Assembly (NCBI RefSeq): GCF_904061905.1
Contig: NZ_CAJFCI010000043.1
Location: forward strand, 90,640 to 134,030
Source of the DNA: Zestomonas carbonaria
GTDB taxonomy: Bacteria > Pseudomonadota > Gammaproteobacteria > Pseudomonadales > Pseudomonadaceae
DNA: 43,391 nt
Direction: 5' to 3'
Shown here: piece after piece, positions 17,995 through 26,519 of the stretch
Position numbering within the stretch: the first letter of the stretch is position 1
Layout of the letters: every line of letters begins with the position of its first letter
Program-made: the position numbers and the translations under genes
The notes under the pieces: model-generated
Database searches by the model: none
Told to the model about the DNA's origin: nothing
Seen by the model: only the letters and a program-made list of their open reading frames with translations

Positions 17995-18011
17995 TACAGG
18001 GGATGGGGCGT

Positions 18012-19022
18012 TCATCGTGCGTGCCTGATGCGCGGGTTGGCCAGCCCGTAGAGCAGGTCCACGGTGAAGTTGACCAGGATCACCAGCCCGGCGATCAGCA
18101 GGATGCCGTTCTGCACCACCGGGTAGTCGCGGGCGGCGATGGACTCGATCAGCCACTTGCCGATCCCCGGCCAGGAGAAGATGGTCTCGGTCAGCACCGC
18201 GCCGGAAAGCAGCGCGCCGACTTGCAGGCCGAACACCGTGAGCACCGGGATCAGCGCGTTGCGCAGGCCGTGCACGAACACCACCCGCGCCGGCGACAGG
18301 CCCTTGGCCCTGGCGGTGCGGATGTAGTCCTCGCGCAGCACTTCGAGCATCGCCGAGCGGGTCATCCGGGCGATCACCGCCAGCGGGATGGTGCCCAGCA
18401 CGATGGCCGGCAGGATCAGGTGGCGCAGGGCGTCGAGGAAGGCGCCGTCCTCTTCCGAGAGCAGCGCGTCGACCAGCATGAAGCCGGTGCGCGGTTCGAT
18501 GTCGTAGAGCAGGTCGATGCGTCCGGATACCGGCGTCCAGCCGAGCCCCACCGAGACGACGATCTGCAACATCAGCCCCCACCAGAAGATCGGCATCGAG
18601 TAGCCGGTGAGCGACAGGCCCATCACCCCGTGGTCGAACCAGGAGCCGCGTTTCAGCGCGGCGACCACCCCGGCGAGCAGGCCGAGGACGCCAGCGAACA
18701 GCAGGGCGGCGCCGGCCAGTTCCAGGGTGGCGGGAAACAGCGCGGCGAACTCGTTCCAGACGCTTTCCCCGGAGCGGAACGAACGGCCGAGGTCGCCCTG
18801 GACGAGTTGGCCGAGGTAGTCGAGATACTGTCGGTACAGCGGCTGGTCGAGGCCCAGGCGCTGCATGGCTTCGGCGTGCGCCTGCGGATCGAGGCGGCGC
18901 TCGCCCATCATCACTTCCACCGGGTCGCCGGGGATCAGGCGGATCAGCGCGAAGGTCAGCAGGGTGACGCCGAAGAAGGTCGGCACCAGCAGGCCCAGGC
19001 GTCGGAAGAGAAAGGCCAGCAT
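18012..19022 (-). CDS. dppB: Dipeptide ABC transporter permease DppB
   Basis: A 336-residue inner-membrane permease. It starts MLAFLFRRLGLLVPTFFGVT, followed by TFALIRLIPGDPVEVMMGER, the standard DppB/OppB/GsiC N-terminus. Six helices and the EAA loop (LREDYIRTARAKGLSPARVV) are present. The ETIFSWPGIGKWL stretch near residue 275 is family-typical. It starts 4 bp after the dppA stop, so it is coupled to the binding protein gene. Confidence 0.93.
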   Translation of the reverse strand: MLAFLFRRLGLLVPTFFGVTLLTFALIRLIPGDPVEVMMGERRLDPQAHAEAMQRLGLDQPLYRQYLDYLGQLVQGDLGRSFRSGESVWNEFAALFPATLELAGAALLFAGVLGLLAGVVAALKRGSWFDHGVMGLSLTGYSMPIFWWGLMLQIVVSVGLGWTPVSGRIDLLYDIEPRTGFMLVDALLSEEDGAFLDALRHLILPAIVLGTIPLAVIARMTRSAMLEVLREDYIRTARAKGLSPARVVFVHGLRNALIPVLTVFGLQVGALLSGAVLTETIFSWPGIGKWLIESIAARDYPVVQNGILLIAGLVILVNFTVDLLYGLANPRIRHAR

Positions 19023-19026
19023 GGGT

Positions 19027-20628
19027 TCAGTCCAGCTCCACGTGGGTGAAGTTGTTCGAACCCAGCGGGCTGAGCACGAAGCCCTTCACGCCCTGGCGGA
19101 TGGCGGTGAACTGCTTGGGATGGGCCAGCGGAATCCACGGCGCCTGCTCGTGGAAGATCGCCAGCGCCTGGCGGTACAGCGCGGTGCGCTCCCGCTGGTC
19201 GCGGCTCTGCCGGGCCTGGCGCAGCAGCGCGTCGAAGCGTGGGTCGCACCAGCCGGCCTGGTTCTCGCCGGACTCGGCCGCGGCGCAGGACAGGTTGGGG
19301 GTGAGGAAGTTGTCCGGGTCGCCGTTGTCGCCGGCCCAGCCCATGAACACCAGGTCGTGCTCGCCCTGCTTGGCGCGCTTGATCAGCTCGCCCCATTCGT
19401 AGACGCGGATGTCCGCCTCGATGCCGATGGCCTTGAGGTCGGCCTGTAGCAGTTGCGCGCCGATGCCGGGGTTGGGGTTGGTCGGGCCGCCGCCGGGGCG
19501 GGTCCAGATGCTCAGCTTGAGGCCTTCCTTCACCCCGGCTTCCCGCAGCAGCTCGCGGGCGCGCTCGGGATCGTGCGGCCAGGGCTTCAGGTCGGGATTC
19601 TGCCCCCACAGCGTCGGCGGATAGGGGACCACCGCCGGGTTGGCGTTGCCTTCGCCGTACTGCGCGCGGATGTAGGCGGCCTTGTCGAAGGCCAGGTTGA
19701 GCGCCTGGCGCACGCGCACGTCATCGAGCGGCGGATGGCGGGTGTTGATGCCGATGTAGGCGACCAGCAGCGAGTCCAGTTCCAGCACCTGCAGGCGTGG
19801 GTCGTCGCGCAGTTCGGCGATGTCGGTGGGGCGCGGGTAGACGGCGATCTGGCAGTCGCCGGCCTTGAGCTTCTGCAAGCGCACGTTGGGATCGGGGGTG
19901 ATGGCGAAGATCAGCCGCTTCAGCTTCGGCGCGCCGGCCCAGTAGTCGGGGTTGCCGGCGAAGCGGATCTGCGCGTCCTTGGCGTAGCGCTGGAACACGA
20001 AGGGCCCGGTGCCCACCGGCAGGACGTTGAGCTGTGCGGGCTTGCCGTCCGCGAGCAGCTTGCCGGCGTATTCGGCGGAGTAGATCGACGCGAAGCCCAT
20101 CGCCAGGTTGGCCAGGAAAGGCGCCTCGGGATGCTTGAGGACGAAGCGCACGCGCTGCTCGTCGAGCTTTTCGATGCGCTCGATCAGTGCCGCGATGCCC
20201 ATCGCCTCGGCGTAGGGAAAGCCGCGCGGCGAGAGCCTGTGCCAGGGATGGGCGGGGTCGAGCTGCCGCTGGAAGCTCCACAGCACGTCGTCGGCGTTGA
20301 AGTCGCGGCCCGGCGTGAACCCCTCGACGCTGTGGAACTTCACCCCGCGCCGCAGGTTGAAGGTGTAGCTGAGGCCGTCGTCGCCGATCTCCCAGCTTTC
20401 CGCCAGCGCCGGGGTGATCCGCGTGCTGCCGGGAGCGAACTGCACCAGCCGTTCGTAGACTGTCTCGGCCGTGGCGTCGGCGGTGGTCGCGGCGGTGTAC
20501 TGGACGATGTCGAAGCCTTCCGGGCTGGCCTCGCTGCACATTATCAGGCTGTCCCTGGCGGCGAGCGCCTGGCCGCTGAGCAGCAGTGCGGGAAGCAGGA
20601 TGAGCAGAGGGCGCAGTCGTCGCGGCAT
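19027..20628 (-). CDS. dppA: Dipeptide-binding periplasmic protein DppA-like
   Basis: A 533-residue solute-binding protein, family 5. The signal peptide is about residues 1-23 (LLILLPALLLSGQALA-A). The mature start has CSEASPEGFDIVQYT, close to the DppA pattern CSEGSPEGF, then TAETVYERLVQF, PALAESWEI and YTFNLRRGVKFH; NPDYWAGAPKL follows in the middle. It delivers di/tripeptides to DppBCDF. It is the first gene of the operon dppA-B-C-D-F. The exact ligand (dipeptides, glutathione, pyroglutamyl peptides) is not decided by sequence. Confidence 0.9.
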   Translation of the reverse strand: MPRRLRPLLILLPALLLSGQALAARDSLIMCSEASPEGFDIVQYTAATTADATAETVYERLVQFAPGSTRITPALAESWEIGDDGLSYTFNLRRGVKFHSVEGFTPGRDFNADDVLWSFQRQLDPAHPWHRLSPRGFPYAEAMGIAALIERIEKLDEQRVRFVLKHPEAPFLANLAMGFASIYSAEYAGKLLADGKPAQLNVLPVGTGPFVFQRYAKDAQIRFAGNPDYWAGAPKLKRLIFAITPDPNVRLQKLKAGDCQIAVYPRPTDIAELRDDPRLQVLELDSLLVAYIGINTRHPPLDDVRVRQALNLAFDKAAYIRAQYGEGNANPAVVPYPPTLWGQNPDLKPWPHDPERARELLREAGVKEGLKLSIWTRPGGGPTNPNPGIGAQLLQADLKAIGIEADIRVYEWGELIKRAKQGEHDLVFMGWAGDNGDPDNFLTPNLSCAAAESGENQAGWCDPRFDALLRQARQSRDQRERTALYRQALAIFHEQAPWIPLAHPKQFTAIRQGVKGFVLSPLGSNNFTHVELD

Positions 20629-20751
20629 GCGGTTCCGTCCGGGCGGGAAAGGGATGCGGCCATCCTAGGGCGCGGCGGGGTGGTTGGGCAATGCGCAAGC
20701 GGCATCGATTGAATCGCCCTTCTTTCATTCAGGGGAGAGGACTCCATAGTC

Positions 20752-20784
20752 CTCTGCTCGCGAAGCTTTTGTTCGCGAGCAGAG
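20752..20784. repeat. CTCTGCTCGCGAA palindrome
   Basis: CTCTGCTCGCGAA (20752-20764) is inverted at 20772-20784 around GCTTTTG, followed by TTCGCTCCTAC. It belongs to the same family as 29553-29602. It lies in the 205-bp gap between the dppA start and the SIMPL gene stop. Confidence 0.85.
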
Positions 20785-20833
20785 TTCGCTCCTACAAGTA
20801 AGGGCATGTGCCGTAATGAGGGTCGATCCGCCC

Positions 20834-21550
20834 TTAGGGTATCTGCACCTCGATCACCCCATCGGCATTCACCGTCACCTCGCTGCTGCCGGCTTCGATT
20901 TCCTGTGCTGCGCCCTTGGCCATCGACATGGCCATCGGTGCGGCGTCCATGCGCTGCATCGGCAGCGGGCGGAAGCCGCCGCTGTTGAGGTTCAGGCTGA
21001 CCAGCTTGTAGCCCTTGCCGCCGAGGGCCTCGGTGGCCAGTTGCGCGCGCTCCCTGAAGGCGGAGACGGCTTCCTTGAGCAGCGTGTCCTCGCTCTTCTT
21101 GCGGCTGGGCTTGGAGATGGCGAAGTTCATGCCGCCCATCTTCAGGTTGCCGAGCAGGTCGGCGGTGAGTTGGGACAGCGCGGCGAAGTCCTGGCTCTCC
21201 AGGCGCAGCTCGGCGCGCTCGCGCCAACTGGTGATCTTCTGGCCGTCCTTGTCGTACACCGGGTAGCTGTTGCGGCTGCCGAGCTGCACGGTGATGCCCT
21301 TGACCTTGCGCGCCCGATCGACGGCGGCGTTGAGCGACGCGGTGATCTCGGCGGCGAGCTTGGCCGGATCGTCATTCTGCGCCTCGCTGTAGAGCGTCAC
21401 GTACATCAGGTCGTGGGCGACGTCCTGGCTGACTTCGGCGCGCAGGGCGATCTGGTTGTAGCGGGGCGCTTCCTCGGCGTGCAGCGGCAGGCTGGCCAGG
21501 GCGGCGGCGCAAAGGGCGAGGCTGGCGGCGAGTCGGGTGGGAAGAGGCAT
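20834..21550 (-). CDS. SIMPL (DUF541) domain periplasmic protein
   Basis: A 238-residue exported protein. I chose the ATG at 21550 because GGAG lies 8 bases upstream and it opens a signal peptide (MPLPTRLAASLALCAAALAS, cleavage near LHA-EE); the longer frame begins inside the roxS region. The body is one SIMPL/DUF541 (YggE-like) domain, with AEVSQDVAHDLMYVTL, LNAAVDRARKVKGITVQLG and the C-terminal VTVNADGVIEVQIP. E. coli YggE relatives are linked to oxidative-stress tolerance, but the biochemical role is not established. It is divergent from roxS, as in P. aeruginosa. Confidence 0.88.
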   Translation of the reverse strand: MPLPTRLAASLALCAAALASLPLHAEEAPRYNQIALRAEVSQDVAHDLMYVTLYSEAQNDDPAKLAAEITASLNAAVDRARKVKGITVQLGSRNSYPVYDKDGQKITSWRERAELRLESQDFAALSQLTADLLGNLKMGGMNFAISKPSRKKSEDTLLKEAVSAFRERAQLATEALGGKGYKLVSLNLNSGGFRPLPMQRMDAAPMAMSMAKGAAQEIEAGSSEVTVNADGVIEVQIP

Positions 21551-21658
21551 GGAAAACTCCTTTTTGCGAGATTGCCCGAGCTTAGACGAAGCGATGTGAC
21601 CGTTCGGGTTAAGGCAGGTTCTGATTTTTTGCAGGACATAGCCTGTTTCACGGATTTT

Positions 21659-21681
21659 GCCTGCGGCGCTTTGCCGCAGGC
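21659..21681. promoter_or_regulatory. Perfect stem-loop between SIMPL gene and roxS
   Basis: GCCTGCGGC (21659-21667) pairs with GCCGCAGGC (21673-21681) across GCTTT, 53 bp before the roxS ATG. There is no T-run on either strand, so a terminator is unlikely. It may be an mRNA leader element or a regulator site in this divergent promoter region. Confidence 0.35.
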
Positions 21682-21734
21682 GTGCGGTCTGGCAGGAGGC
21701 CGTTGGGTATACTCGACCGAATCCTGGAGATCCT

Positions 21735-22982
21735 ATGATCGAACCCACGCAACTGCTGTCCGCCAGCCATCAGAACCTCTGGCGGCTGACCCTGATCCGC
21801 ATCCTGGTGCTGGCCGCCCAGGCCGCCTCGGTGGGGTTCGCCTACCTGTCCGGGCTGTTGCCGCTGCCCTGGCTGCCGCTGGCCATCACCCTCGGCGTAT
21901 CGGCGATCCTCTGCACCCTCACCGCCCTGCGCCTGCGTGGCCCCTGGCCGGTCACCGAACTGGAATACGCCGCCCAACTGGCCTGCGACCTGATCATCCA
22001 CAGCGTGCTGCTGTATTACTCCGGCGGCTCGACCAACCCCTTCGTCTCCTATTACCTGGTGCCGCTGACCATCGCCGCGGCGACGCTCTCCTGGTTCTAC
22101 ACCGTGGTGCTCGCCGGCCTGGCGCTGGCGGCCTACACCCTGCTGCTGGCCTGGTACCACCCGCTGGAGCTGGTGCTGATCGAGCGCGAGAAGCTGCTGA
22201 TCTACGGCATGTGGCTGAGCTTCGCGCTGGCCGCCGGGCTGATCACCTTCTTCGCCGCGAAGATGGCCGAGGAACTGCGCCGCCAGGAGGAAGCCCGCGC
22301 GCGGCGCCGCGAGGAGGACCTGCGTGACCAGCAACTGCTCGCCGTCGCCACCCAGGCCGCTGGCGCCGCCCACGAACTGGGTACGCCGCTGGCGACCATG
22401 AGCGTGCTGATCAAGGAGATCCGCCGCGAGCACCGCGACCCGCTGTTGCAGGAAGACCTCGGCGTGTTGCAGGAGCAGGTGCAACTGTGCAAGGACAGCC
22501 TGCAGCAACTGGTGCGCGCCGCCGAGGCCGATCGGCGCCAGGCGGTGGTCGAGCAGAGCGCGGTGGCCTGGCTGGAAAGCACCCTGAACCGCTGGCACCT
22601 GATGCGCCCGGAAGCCACCTATCGCTACCAGTGCCTGGGCAGCGGCGCGGTGCCGCGCCTGGCGACGCCGGCCGACCTCACCCAGGCGCTGCTCAACCTG
22701 CTCAACAACGCCGCCGACGCCTGCCCGGACAAGCTCGACATCCGCCTCGACTGGGACGAGCAGGAACTGGTGCTGAACATTCGCGACCAGGGCGTCGGCG
22801 TACCGCTGGCCATCGCCGAGCAGATCGGCAAGCCGTTCATCACCACCAAGGGCGGCAAGGGCTTCGGCCTCGGCCTGTTCCTCAGCCAGGCAAGCGTGAC
22901 GCGTGCCGGAGGCTCGGTGAAGTTGTATAACCACGAAGAGGGCGGCACGCTTACCGAGCTGCGCCTGCCCCGTCTGTCTTGA
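21735..22982 (+). CDS. roxS: Redox sensor histidine kinase RoxS (RegB/PrrB type)
   Basis: A 415-residue inner-membrane kinase that controls respiratory gene expression with RoxR. Six N-terminal helices span about 20-180. The ubiquinone-binding heptapeptide GGxxNPF is intact at residues 97-103 (GGSTNPF). The H-box AAGAAHELGTPLATM gives phospho-acceptor H213, and the redox-active cysteine of the RegB family is C252 in QLCKDSL. The ATP domain has LLNLLNNAADACPD (N-box), DQGVGVP and GGKGFGLGLF (G-boxes). The ATG at 21735 follows GGAGA. It is probably cotranscribed with roxR 10 bp downstream. Confidence 0.95.
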   Translation: MIEPTQLLSASHQNLWRLTLIRILVLAAQAASVGFAYLSGLLPLPWLPLAITLGVSAILCTLTALRLRGPWPVTELEYAAQLACDLIIHSVLLYYSGGSTNPFVSYYLVPLTIAAATLSWFYTVVLAGLALAAYTLLLAWYHPLELVLIEREKLLIYGMWLSFALAAGLITFFAAKMAEELRRQEEARARRREEDLRDQQLLAVATQAAGAAHELGTPLATMSVLIKEIRREHRDPLLQEDLGVLQEQVQLCKDSLQQLVRAAEADRRQAVVEQSAVAWLESTLNRWHLMRPEATYRYQCLGSGAVPRLATPADLTQALLNLLNNAADACPDKLDIRLDWDEQELVLNIRDQGVGVPLAIAEQIGKPFITTKGGKGFGLGLFLSQASVTRAGGSVKLYNHEEGGTLTELRLPRLS

Positions 22983-22992
22983 GGAAATACGC

Positions 22993-23556
22993 ATGAGCGA
23001 CGAAAGCAACCTGCCCGAAGGCGAAGAGCAGCCGCACCTGCTGCTGGTCGACGACGACCCCACCTTCACCCGGGTGATGGCGCGGGCGATGACCAGCCGA
23101 GGCCTGCGCGTATCGATCGCCGGCTCGGCGGAGGAAGGCCTGGCCCTGGCCGAACAGGACGTGCCCGACTACGCGGTGCTCGACCTGAAGATGGAGGGCG
23201 ACTCCGGCCTGGTGCTGCTGCCCAAGCTGCTGGCGCTCGACCCGGAGATGCGCGTGGTGATCCTCACCGGCTATTCGAGCATCGCCACCGCGGTGGAGGC
23301 GATCAAGCGTGGCGCCGCCAACTACCTGTGCAAGCCGGCCGACGCCGACGACGTGCTGACCGCGCTGGTCTCCGAGCATGTCGACATCGAGAGCCTGGTG
23401 CCGGAAAACCCCATGTCGGTGGACCGCCTGCAATGGGAGCACATCCAGCGCGTGCTCGCCGAACACGACGGCAACATCTCCGCGACGGCACGCGCCCTGG
23501 GCATGCACCGGCGCACCTTGCAGCGCAAGCTGCAGAAGCGACCGGTACGGCGCTGA
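22993..23556 (+). CDS. roxR: Redox response regulator RoxR (RegA/PrrA type)
   Basis: A 187-residue response regulator. The receiver domain shows LLVDDDPTF, phospho-acceptor D64 in AVLDLKMEGDSG, the T in VILTGYSS and the K of LCKPADADD. A linker leads to a Fis-type helix-turn-helix (GNISATARALGMHRRTLQRK) at the C-terminus. The RegA family activates terminal oxidases under redox change. The start has GAGGAA 7 bases upstream, overlapping the roxS stop. Confidence 0.95.
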   Translation: MSDESNLPEGEEQPHLLLVDDDPTFTRVMARAMTSRGLRVSIAGSAEEGLALAEQDVPDYAVLDLKMEGDSGLVLLPKLLALDPEMRVVILTGYSSIATAVEAIKRGAANYLCKPADADDVLTALVSEHVDIESLVPENPMSVDRLQWEHIQRVLAEHDGNISATARALGMHRRTLQRKLQKRPVRR

Positions 23557-24030
23557 GGGTTTGAAAAGGGGAAGCAAGGTTCCTGCATTCTTTCCGGCGT
23601 TCACTTACCTGGCCGGCCACACGGACAGAACCCTCTCCCTCCGGGAGAGGGGGCAGAGTGTGGTTGCTGGTGAATATGTTCGTCACTGAACCGGCAAGCC
23701 GTTGCCTGCTCCATTGAACTTATCGCCATCTTCGTGACATGCGATGCCTAAGGCTCCCGTACGCTTTCCGACATCCACTTACCCAATAGGCGACGCGGAC
23801 AGAACCCTCTCCCTCCGGGAGAGGGCAGGGTGAGGGGCGGAGTCTGATGCCGGCGGAAAGGCTATGCCAGACCGAGAGCCCGCTCCCTCGCCCCAACCCT
23901 GGCTGCGCGCCCCGCTCCGAAGGGAGAGGGGGCAGACGTGCTTGCCGGGAAGATGTTCGTAACCAGATAGGCAAGTCCGTTGCCTATCCGTCCGATACTG
24001 CTCCAGGCCTTGCCAGCCTCTACCAGCTAC
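23557..24030. repeat. Gene-free 474 bp with CCCTCTCCC palindromes
   Basis: Between roxR and the convergent terC end I see no coding sequence. Perfect CCCTCTCCC-TCC-GGGAGAGGG hairpins lie at 23631-23651 and 23805-23825, each preceded by CGGACAGAA or GCGGACAGAA, and a degenerate third element lies near 23893-23935. The unit (about 174 bp from copy 1 to copy 2) also shares TTTCCG...CACTTACC upstream, so a larger segment has been repeated. Confidence 0.8.
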
Positions 24031-24792
24031 TCAACTCCGAGCTTCAGCCTCTCCACCATCCACCTCTTCGATCGCCTTCCGCCCACGCGCTCCACGCATG
24101 CGGATGTTGATCGCTTCCACCCCCAGTGAGAAGGCCATGGCGAAGTACACGTAGCCCTTGGGTACGTGGATGTCGAAGCTTTCCGCGATCAGCACCGTGC
24201 CGACCACGGTCAGGAAGGCCAGGGCGAGCATCTTCAGCGAGGGATGCTTGTCGATGAAGGCGCTGATGGAGCCGGCGGCCAGCATCATCACCAGGACCGC
24301 GATGACGATCGCCGCGACCATCACCGGCACGTGCTCGACCATGCCCACGGCGGTGATCACCGAGTCCAGCGAGAAGACGATGTCGATCAGCGCGATCTGC
24401 ACGATGGTCGCCAGGAAATGCCCGCCGGCGCCACGCGGCGCCTGGCTTTCTTCCTCGTGGCCTTCGAGGCCCTGGTAGATCTCGGTGGCGCTCTTCCAGA
24501 GCAGGAACAGGCCGCCGAAGAAGAGAATCAGGTCGCGCCCGGAAATGCCCTGGCCGAACAGATCGAACAGGTCGCGGGTCAGGCCCATGATCCAGGTGAT
24601 CGACAGCAGCAGGGCGATGCGGGTGAACATCGCCAGGCCCAGGCCGAACAGCCGGGTGCGCGCCTGAAGGTGCGGCGGCATGCGACCGACCAGGATGGCG
24701 ATCATGATGATGTTGTCGATGCCGAGGACGATCTCCAGGGCGGTCAGGGTCGCCAGCGCGACCCAGATTTCCGGGCTGGTCAGCCATTCCAT
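24031..24792 (-). CDS. TerC family integral membrane protein (YgdQ-like)
   Basis: A 253-residue protein with about seven helices. It contains the two TerC hallmark segments, TALEIVLGIDNIIM near residue 20 and IDIVFSLDSVITAVG near 140, whose acidic residues are thought to contact metal ions. The N-terminus resembles E. coli YgdQ (LEIVLGIDNI, then ISGRDLILFFGGLFLLWK). TerC proteins are linked to manganese export and metal loading of exported enzymes. The start lies 25 bp after the citMHS-type gene, so the two are probably cotranscribed, suggesting divalent-metal handling. The transported ion is not shown by sequence. Confidence 0.88.
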   Translation of the reverse strand: MEWLTSPEIWVALATLTALEIVLGIDNIIMIAILVGRMPPHLQARTRLFGLGLAMFTRIALLLSITWIMGLTRDLFDLFGQGISGRDLILFFGGLFLLWKSATEIYQGLEGHEEESQAPRGAGGHFLATIVQIALIDIVFSLDSVITAVGMVEHVPVMVAAIVIAVLVMMLAAGSISAFIDKHPSLKMLALAFLTVVGTVLIAESFDIHVPKGYVYFAMAFSLGVEAINIRMRGARGRKAIEEVDGGEAEARS

Positions 24793-24817
24793 GTGGTATG
24801 TGGTCTCCGAGTGTGAA

Positions 24818-26128
24818 TCAGTGGCTGCCGAACAGCGGGAAGGTGCCCAGCAGCAGGGCGGCGAGCATGATCAGCAGGCAGATCAGCACCGCCCACTTGA
24901 GGCTGAAGCGCTGCAGGTCGCCGAACTCGATCCTGGCCAGGCCGACCAGCAGGTAGGTGGACGGCACCAGCGGGCTGAGCAGGTGCACCGGCTGGCCGAC
25001 GATGGAGGCACGGGCCATTTCCACCGGGCTGATGCCGTAGTGGCTGGCGGCCTCGCTGAGCACCGGCAACACGCCATAGTAGAAGGCGTCGTTGGACATG
25101 AAGAAGGTGAAGGGCATGCTCACCAGCGCGGTGACCACCGCCAGGTATGGGCCGAGCGATTCCGGGATCACCGTCAGCAGGCTCTTCGACATGGCGTCGA
25201 CCATCCCGGTGCCGGACAGGATGCCGGTGAAGATGCCGGCGGCGAAGATCAGTCCGACCACCGCCAGCACGTTGCCGGCATGGGCGGCGATGCGCTCCTT
25301 CTGCTGGATCAGGCAGGGATAGTTGACGATCATCGCGGCGCTGAAGGCGATCATGAACAGCACCGGCAGCGGCAGCACGCCCGAGATCAGCGCGACCATC
25401 AGGGCCAGGGTCATCAGGCCGTTGACCCACAGCAGGTGCGGGCGGCGCGCCTCCGGGTATTGCGAGACGGTGATCTCGGCATGCGACTGCTCGTGGTCGT
25501 CGCCCAGGTGCAGCACGCCGAGACGCGCACGCTCGCGCTTGCCGTAGGCCCAGGCGAGGGCCAGCAGGCCGATGACGCCGACGGCCATGGCCGGGATCAT
25601 CGGCACGAAGATGTCCGACGGGTCGACGTGCAGGGCGCTGGCGGCACGCGCGGTGGGGCCGCCCCAGGGCGTCATGTTCATGATCCCGCCGGCGAGGATG
25701 ATCAGCCCGGCCATGATCCGCGGGCTCATGCCGATGCGGCTGTACAGCGGCAGCATGGCGGCGACGCAGATCATGTAGGTGGTGGCGCCGTCGCCGTCCA
25801 GGGAGACGATCAGCGCCAGCGCGGCGGTGCCCACCGCGATCTTCAGCGGGTCGCCCTTGACCAGGCGGAGGATCAGCCGCACCGCCGGGTCGAACAGGCC
25901 CGAATCGATCATCAGGGCGAAGTAGAGAATGGCGAACATCAGCATCACGCCGGTCGGTGCCAGCTTGGCGATGCCTTCCAGCATCATCGGCCCGATGCCG
26001 GCCGCGAAGCCGCCGACTAGGGCGAACAGGATGGGAACGATGATCAGCGCGATCAGCGCCGACAGGCGCTTGGTCATGATCAGGTACATGAAAGTGATGA
26101 CCATGGCGAAGCCAAGGAAAGTCAGCAT
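24818..26128 (-). CDS. CitMHS family citrate-metal:H+ symporter
   Basis: A 436-residue inner-membrane transporter with about 12 helices. Family features are the N-terminal LGFAMVITFMYLIMTKRLSA, VSLDGDGATTYMICVAAMLP near 120, MNMTPWGGPTARAASAL near 180, and the FFMSNDAFYYGVLPVLSEAA segment near 360. Members import citrate complexed to Mg2+ or Ca2+ (CitM/CitH) or other divalent metals. The ATG at 26128 has GGAG 8 bases upstream. A terC-family gene follows. No tricarboxylate sensor gene is adjacent. An AACAACAA motif lies 121 bp upstream of the start (26249-26256). Confidence 0.9.
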   Translation of the reverse strand: MLTFLGFAMVITFMYLIMTKRLSALIALIIVPILFALVGGFAAGIGPMMLEGIAKLAPTGVMLMFAILYFALMIDSGLFDPAVRLILRLVKGDPLKIAVGTAALALIVSLDGDGATTYMICVAAMLPLYSRIGMSPRIMAGLIILAGGIMNMTPWGGPTARAASALHVDPSDIFVPMIPAMAVGVIGLLALAWAYGKRERARLGVLHLGDDHEQSHAEITVSQYPEARRPHLLWVNGLMTLALMVALISGVLPLPVLFMIAFSAAMIVNYPCLIQQKERIAAHAGNVLAVVGLIFAAGIFTGILSGTGMVDAMSKSLLTVIPESLGPYLAVVTALVSMPFTFFMSNDAFYYGVLPVLSEAASHYGISPVEMARASIVGQPVHLLSPLVPSTYLLVGLARIEFGDLQRFSLKWAVLICLLIMLAALLLGTFPLFGSH

Positions 26129-26519
26129 GGCGAGTCTCCGGACGAAAGAGGGAACGGTCGCGTGCGGCTCAGCGCGGCGGCAACGGGATGGCGGTCCGGG
26201 GACGGCGAGGGGTGTAGCGAGGTGGCATGGTAGGCATAGCGGTCACCATTGTTGTTTTTGTCGATCGGCCCGGCGGACGGGCGCGTAGCGGCCGGTTCGA
26301 GCCGGCAGTCGGGCGATGCTAGGCGGGTAGGCTTTCAGCAAGCTTTCGGAGAAAAAGGATCTGACGAACGTTCATGGCGCCGGGCCGATGGGCATGCCGG
26401 CCGGCGCTCCGGAGCGCCCCGTTTTCCGGGGAGAGAAGGCGCAAGAGGAACCCGGCGCTGGCGGATGACCGGTATTGACCTGCTATCATCACTGGCTTTT
26501 CGCAGTTCAGTGCCCCGCC
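26129..26519. promoter_or_regulatory. Divergent intergenic region, citMHS / AEC permease
   Basis: 391 bp without a convincing gene. On the minus strand AACAACAA (complement of 26249-26256) fits the AAnAAnAA pattern bound by Hfq/Crc in pseudomonads, if it is transcribed. Promoters for both flanking genes are expected here, but I cannot place a -10/-35 pair with confidence. Confidence 0.35.
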
